Origin: an uncultured Lachnospiraceae bacterium
Lineage (GTDB): Bacteria; Bacillota; Clostridia; Lachnospirales; Lachnospiraceae
Assembly: GCA_910587295.1 (NCBI GenBank)
Contig: CAJULP010000028.1
Location: forward strand, 1 to 55,244
Direction: 5' to 3'
Length of the DNA: 55,244 nucleotides
Part shown: piece after piece, positions 52,085 through 55,244 of the stretch
How positions within the stretch are numbered: position 1 is the stretch's first letter
Layout of the letters: each line of letters starts with the position of its first letter
Made by a program: the position numbers and the translations under genes
Notes under the pieces: model-generated
The model's input: the letters and a program-made list of their open reading frames with translations, nothing else
What the model was told of the DNA's origin: nothing
Database searches by the model: none

Positions 52085-52746
52085 AAAAGAAAAAATATGA
52101 CGGTGTGATCTTTGATCTGGACGGTACATTGCTTGATACACTGGAGGATTTGAAAAATAGTGTAAATTATGCGCTTTCGGCCTGCAACATGCCGGAAAGG
52201 AGCTATGAGGAAGTCAGGCATTTTGTGGGAAACGGTGTGAAGCGCCTGATGGAGCTTTCCGTGCCGGATGGATTTGCAAACCCTGATTTTGAACGTGCTT
52301 ACGAACTGTTCAGGGAACATTATGTGAAACATTGTAATGACCTGACAGATCTTTATCCGGGGATCCGTGAATTGCTTTGGGCGCTAAAACAGGATGGCTT
52401 TCGGATGGCCATTGTATCCAACAAGTATTATGAAGGCGTGCAGGCATTAAAGGAGCAGTATTTTACGGAATATCTGGATGTGGCTATTGGGGAGAAGGAG
52501 GGGATACGCAAGAAGCCGGCGCCCGATACTGTCCTCACCGCATTAAAGGAATTGGGGATCTCAAAAGAGCGGGCGGTGTACGTGGGGGATTCTGAGGTGG
52601 ATCTTGCCACAGCCCAAAATACCGGGATGGACTGTATTACTGTTGGCTGGGGCTTTCGAACCAGAAAAGAGCAGGAGGCGGCGGGGGCCAAGGTGTTTGT
52701 GAACCGGCCGTTGGAGATCATAGGGCTTTTGTATGAGGAAGAGTGA
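52081..52746 (+). CDS. HAD-superfamily phosphatase (Gph-like)
   Basis: 221 residues. Motif I 'FDLDGTLLDTLEDL', motif II 'MAIVSNKYYEG', the lysine in 'GIRKKPAPDTVL' and motif IV 'VYVGDSEVDLATAQNTGMDC' define a phosphoglycolate-phosphatase-like enzyme with a helical cap. It removes phosphate from small metabolites; the substrate is uncertain. Coupled to the MATE gene. Confidence 0.9.
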   Translation: MKKKKYDGVIFDLDGTLLDTLEDLKNSVNYALSACNMPERSYEEVRHFVGNGVKRLMELSVPDGFANPDFERAYELFREHYVKHCNDLTDLYPGIRELLWALKQDGFRMAIVSNKYYEGVQALKEQYFTEYLDVAIGEKEGIRKKPAPDTVLTALKELGISKERAVYVGDSEVDLATAQNTGMDCITVGWGFRTRKEQEAAGAKVFVNRPLEIIGLLYEEE

Positions 52747-52792
52747 TTCAGGAGTCAGGGTGACGCCAGAGTTATTTGTGGCAGTGGCCTAG

Positions 52793-52942
52793 ATTGAGAA
52801 AATATATTCAAAAAAACAGCAGTGTTATTTTATAATCGGATATTTCAAGCTGGCATACTTTGGCTGCAAAGACTACAAATTTGAGAAGCTGCTGATGGGA
52901 GAGAGGAAGCACACCTGCGTGATCGAGAGGTATGCAAAATAA
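52793..52942 (+). pseudogene. unidentified 3' gene fragment
   Basis: An open stretch ending in TAA encodes 'FKLAYFGCKDYKFEKLLMGE' and 'RKHTCVIERYAK' without a start codon or ribosome binding site, preceded in frame by a stop. It reads like the C-terminal end of a real protein, about 49 residues, left by a deletion. I cannot assign a family. The remaining bases of this 333-base gap hold a terminator and the promoter of the GntR gene. Confidence 0.4.
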
Positions 52943-52973
52943 GTGGATTGCACATTTTCACAAAATAATATAA

Positions 52974-53000
52974 AAACGGGCCGAGGGCCTGTTTTTTTTA
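52974..53000 (+). terminator. terminator upstream of the GntR operon
   Basis: ACGGGCC (52976-52982), loop GAG, GGCCTGT (52986-52992) with one wobble, then a run of eight T. Confidence 0.8.
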
Positions 53001-53009
53001 AAATTTATA

Positions 53010-53038
53010 TTGACAACATTGTATATAAATGATATATA
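53010..53038 (+). promoter_or_regulatory. promoter of the GntR-ABC operon
   Basis: TTGACA (53010-53015), 17 bases, TATATA (53033-53038). Confidence 0.7.
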
Positions 53039-53042
53039 CAAT
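53018..53042 (+). promoter_or_regulatory. operator of the GntR regulator
   Basis: ATTGTATATA and TATATACAAT form a perfect 10-bp inverted repeat with a five-base spacer. It covers the spacer and the -10 box of the operon promoter, as expected for autorepression by the YtrA-type protein. Confidence 0.75.
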
Positions 53043-53079
53043 ATATGAGGAATATATATAGGAGGGAGGGGAGGAAAAG

Positions 53080-53457
53080 GTGAATATTATCATCAGCAAT
53101 TCCAGTGATAAACCGATATATGAGCAGATTACCGATCAGATTAAAAATATGGTTATGAGCGGGCAATTAAAGGAAGGGATGCCGCTGCCTTCCATGCGCA
53201 CACTGGCAAAGGATCTCCGAATCAGTGTGATCACCACGAAGCGGGCATATGAAGAGCTTGAGCGTGACGGCTTTATCGCCACCATGGTAGGAAAGGGAAG
53301 CTTTGTGAAGGCAGCTGATACCCGGCTGGTTCGTGAGGAAAAATTAAAGCGGATAGAAGGCTTATTGGCAGAGGCGGTAAACGTGGCAAACGGAAGCGGG
53401 ATAGAACGTGCGGAAGTAATGGAAATGCTTGACCTTGTATATGGGAACGGGGAATAA
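53080..53457 (+). CDS. GntR-family regulator, YtrA type
   Basis: 125 residues. The N-terminal winged helix ('KPIYEQITDQIKNMVMSGQL', 'LPSMRTLAKDLRISVITTKR', 'LERDGFIATMVGKGSFV') is followed by only about 40 residues, the short dimerisation tail of the YtrA subgroup, which lacks a ligand-binding domain. These repressors control the ABC genes behind them. It starts with GTG preceded by GGGAGG. Confidence 0.9.
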   Translation: MNIIISNSSDKPIYEQITDQIKNMVMSGQLKEGMPLPSMRTLAKDLRISVITTKRAYEELERDGFIATMVGKGSFVKAADTRLVREEKLKRIEGLLAEAVNVANGSGIERAEVMEMLDLVYGNGE

Positions 53458-53497
53458 GGCAGAAAGGATTAGACATAACATACGGTGGAAGGAGTGG

Positions 53498-54409
53498 ATG
53501 GAAGAAATGAGTAAGAATGCGATAGAAGTGAAAAATCTGACAAAGAAATATGATGGATTTCTATTAGATAACATAAGTTTTGATATTCCGGAAGGATCCA
53601 TTGTGGGGTTCATCGGTGAAAACGGCGCTGGTAAAAGTACCACAATAAAGGCAATTCTCGGACTGGTTCCGGCAGATCAGGGAGAAATTACCGTACTGGA
53701 ACAGAAAATTGCTGGAGAAACAGCCGATAAAAAATCAAATGAAAAGTGGAGGGAACAGATCAGTGTGGTATTTGATGAATGCAATTTCTCCAACGAATTG
53801 AAAATTAGAAATATCAATTCGTTTATGAAAAATATTTATCGGACGTGGAATGAAAATGTGTTTATGGAATATACACAAAAATTTTCGCTTCCGGTAGATA
53901 AGAAGGTGAAAGATTTTTCAAAAGGAATGAAGATGAAGCTGTCCATTGCCGTGGCGCTTTCCCATGACAGCAGGCTGCTGATACTGGATGAGGCGACAAG
54001 CGGATTGGATCCGGTGGTGCGCAATGAGATATTGGATATTTTCAGGGAATACGTAGTTGACGAGCACCGGACAATATTTTTGTCTTCACACATAACGTCT
54101 GATATTGAAAAAATTGCGGATTATATCTTACTGATTCACCAGGGGAAAATACTTTTGATGGAAAGCAAAGATACGTTGATTTATGAGTATGGCATGGTGA
54201 AATGTTCCAAGGAGCAGGCAGAGAGTATACCGGAAAAAATCGTTATAGGAAGAGAGGATACGGAGTTTGGCTCATCTGTTCTTGTAAAGGACAAGGAAAG
54301 TCTTAAGGACAGTGGATTTTTTGACAGGCAGACGGGGGAAGGAATCAAACCTGTGATAGACAGGGTTGATATTGAAGAAATCCTTTTGTATATTGTAAAA
54401 CATCGATAA
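53498..54409 (+). CDS. ABC transporter ATP-binding protein
   Basis: 303 residues. Walker A 'GFIGENGAGKSTTIKAI', the signature as 'FSKGMKMKLSIAVAL' (degenerate from LSGGQ), and Walker B 'LLILDEATSGLDPVV' are in order, with the H-loop in 'IFLSSHITSDIEKI'. The C-terminal 80 residues are the extension seen in YtrB/BcrA-type ATPases. Two ATGs compete: 53498 and 53507; the spacing to AAGGAG does not settle it. It powers the permease encoded next; the GntR/ATPase/permease set is typical of antibiotic or envelope-stress export in Firmicutes. Confidence 0.88.
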   Translation: MEEMSKNAIEVKNLTKKYDGFLLDNISFDIPEGSIVGFIGENGAGKSTTIKAILGLVPADQGEITVLEQKIAGETADKKSNEKWREQISVVFDECNFSNELKIRNINSFMKNIYRTWNENVFMEYTQKFSLPVDKKVKDFSKGMKMKLSIAVALSHDSRLLILDEATSGLDPVVRNEILDIFREYVVDEHRTIFLSSHITSDIEKIADYILLIHQGKILLMESKDTLIYEYGMVKCSKEQAESIPEKIVIGREDTEFGSSVLVKDKESLKDSGFFDRQTGEGIKPVIDRVDIEEILLYIVKHR

Positions 54410-54462
54410 CAACAATTATTTTTAAATTAAGATTTAGTTAAAATCAGAAAGGATCAGAACAG

Positions 54463-55107
54463 ATGAAAGGTTTATTGATGAAAGATTTATATCTGGTATC
54501 TAATTTTAAGAAGCAGTATGGATTACTTTTGTTATTTATAGGAGGGTGGTCAATTTTTACCCAGTCTTTTTCTTTTCTTGCAATGTATACGATTTTGTTG
54601 GGGGGGATGATGACATTTTCCATCATGTCTATGGATGAGGCAGTACATTTTAACCGTTATGCATTGACAATGCCGGTCAGTGTCAGGACATTAGTCAAAG
54701 AGAAATATGCGTTGACCTGCCTGTGTATTGCGGGAGGGAGCCTGCTTGCACTGGTGATTGAGATGATCGCCATGCTGACTCCATGGAACGAGGGGGCCAT
54801 GGAATGGATTATGCTGGCAGTATTATCCACATTTTTTCTGACTGCCTATACAGTGTCACTTCCGGTCGTATTAAAATACGGCGTGGAAAAAGCAAGGTAT
54901 ATCTACATGGGAGTTATGTTGGCCATGGGCGCTGCAGTCTTCGGAGTTGCGTACCTGGCAAAGAACACACCTGTTATGATGCTTGAGGGTACGCCGTCTG
55001 TAGCAACGATTATGATTATTTTCGGGATTATGCTGCTGATTGATGTAGTGATGGTGGGAGCGTCCTATCGGATTTCACTTTGGGTTGTCAGGGGGAAGGA
55101 GTGGTAA
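54463..55107 (+). CDS. ABC-2 type transporter permease
   Basis: 214 residues with six hydrophobic segments and the start 'MKGLLMKDLYLVSNFKKQYG' seen in the ABC-2 permeases of YtrA-type operons ('SFSFLAMYTILLGGMMTF', 'ALTMPVSVRTLVKEKY'). It forms the membrane channel for the ATPase before it. AAAGGATC precedes the ATG. No further gene of the unit is present before the palindrome. Confidence 0.85.
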   Translation: MKGLLMKDLYLVSNFKKQYGLLLLFIGGWSIFTQSFSFLAMYTILLGGMMTFSIMSMDEAVHFNRYALTMPVSVRTLVKEKYALTCLCIAGGSLLALVIEMIAMLTPWNEGAMEWIMLAVLSTFFLTAYTVSLPVVLKYGVEKARYIYMGVMLAMGAAVFGVAYLAKNTPVMMLEGTPSVATIMIIFGIMLLIDVVMVGASYRISLWVVRGKEW

Positions 55108-55143
55108 ATTCCCGTTTAGTTGGGTTACATGGTTAACAGTACC

Positions 55144-55230
55144 GCCCTAATAAGATGAAAAATCTACGTCACCACGCTCGGATAAAGCATTCGCGAAATG
55201 GTTCCTTAAGATTTTTCATCATATTAGGGC
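55144..55230. repeat. 87-bp palindromic, MITE-like element
   Basis: The arms 55144-55165 (GCCCTAATAAGATGAAAAAT plus CT) and 55209-55230 are inverted copies matching at 21 of 22 positions, separated by 43 bases of unrelated sequence. There is no coding potential. It could be a miniature inverted-repeat element, or a long hairpin at the 3' end of the ABC operon; no T-tract follows, which argues against a terminator. Confidence 0.6.
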
Positions 55231-55244
55231 TGGTTTATTGGCTC

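Noticed and set aside
1..55244. CRISPR array, prophage or rRNA operon
   Set aside because: No regularly spaced repeats, phage structural genes or rRNA sequence were seen.

Overview
The window looks like a chromosomal segment of a Lachnospiraceae-type anaerobe (Firmicutes, Clostridia). The evidence is strong AGGAGG ribosome binding sites, TTGACA/TATAAT promoters, moderate GC, and a set of clostridial housekeeping genes: pta-ackA, yceD-rpmF-plsX-acpP, rnc-smc-ftsY, efp and gdhA. Two protein families of unknown function, DUF5688 and DUF4474, fit the same group. Genus cannot be fixed from the sequence alone.

Layout. 1-2350: an edge of an IS630-like element, a glycosyltransferase gene that has lost its 5' half, and a polysaccharide flippase; this is the end of a surface-polysaccharide locus. 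2378-12097: an unusual operon with two paralogous lipoproteins (N-terminal propeller-like region plus solute-binding domain), two CUT1 sugar permeases, a long HlyD-type adaptor and a reduced MacB-like membrane protein. No ATPase is encoded. 12110-18670: tRNA modification (tcdA, and tmcAL on the other strand), acetate fermentation (pta-ackA), then yceD-rpmF-plsX-acpP. 18700-28376: rnc-smc-ftsY, threonine dehydratase, a YitT protein, an M3 peptidase and efp. 28550-34149: DUF5688, tRNA-Arg(CCG), an SH3-domain protein, an oxidoreductase, an unknown small protein and gdhA.

34150-36727 is rich in RNA signals. There is a promoter-terminator pair that could make an RNA of about 75 nt, then a yybP-ykoY (Mn2+) riboswitch with an overlapping terminator, placed in front of a Na/Pi-cotransporter/PhoU gene. 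36825-41432 holds a heparinase-like gene, an AT-rich two-gene Panacea (SocA/DUF4065) toxin-antitoxin candidate, an internally deleted acyltransferase remnant and an XRE-type membrane regulator. 41460-45408: a coiled-coil protein and a BlaI/BlaR1-type pair behind a perfect 20-bp inverted-repeat operator. 45476-50703: a metallophosphoesterase with a DUF4474 protein, a patatin-like lipase and a TPR-DUF4037-DUF4125 fusion. 50714-55107: a MATE transporter with a HAD phosphatase, and a YtrA-type GntR/ABC operon with its own operator. The window closes with an 87-bp MITE-like palindrome.

The best leads for new biology are the Mn2+ riboswitch controlling a phosphate-type transporter, the Panacea module with an unrecognised, possibly GNAT-like partner, and the propeller-lipoprotein/permease/HlyD/MacB-like locus. 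All family assignments come from reading the protein sequences by eye; no database search was run.
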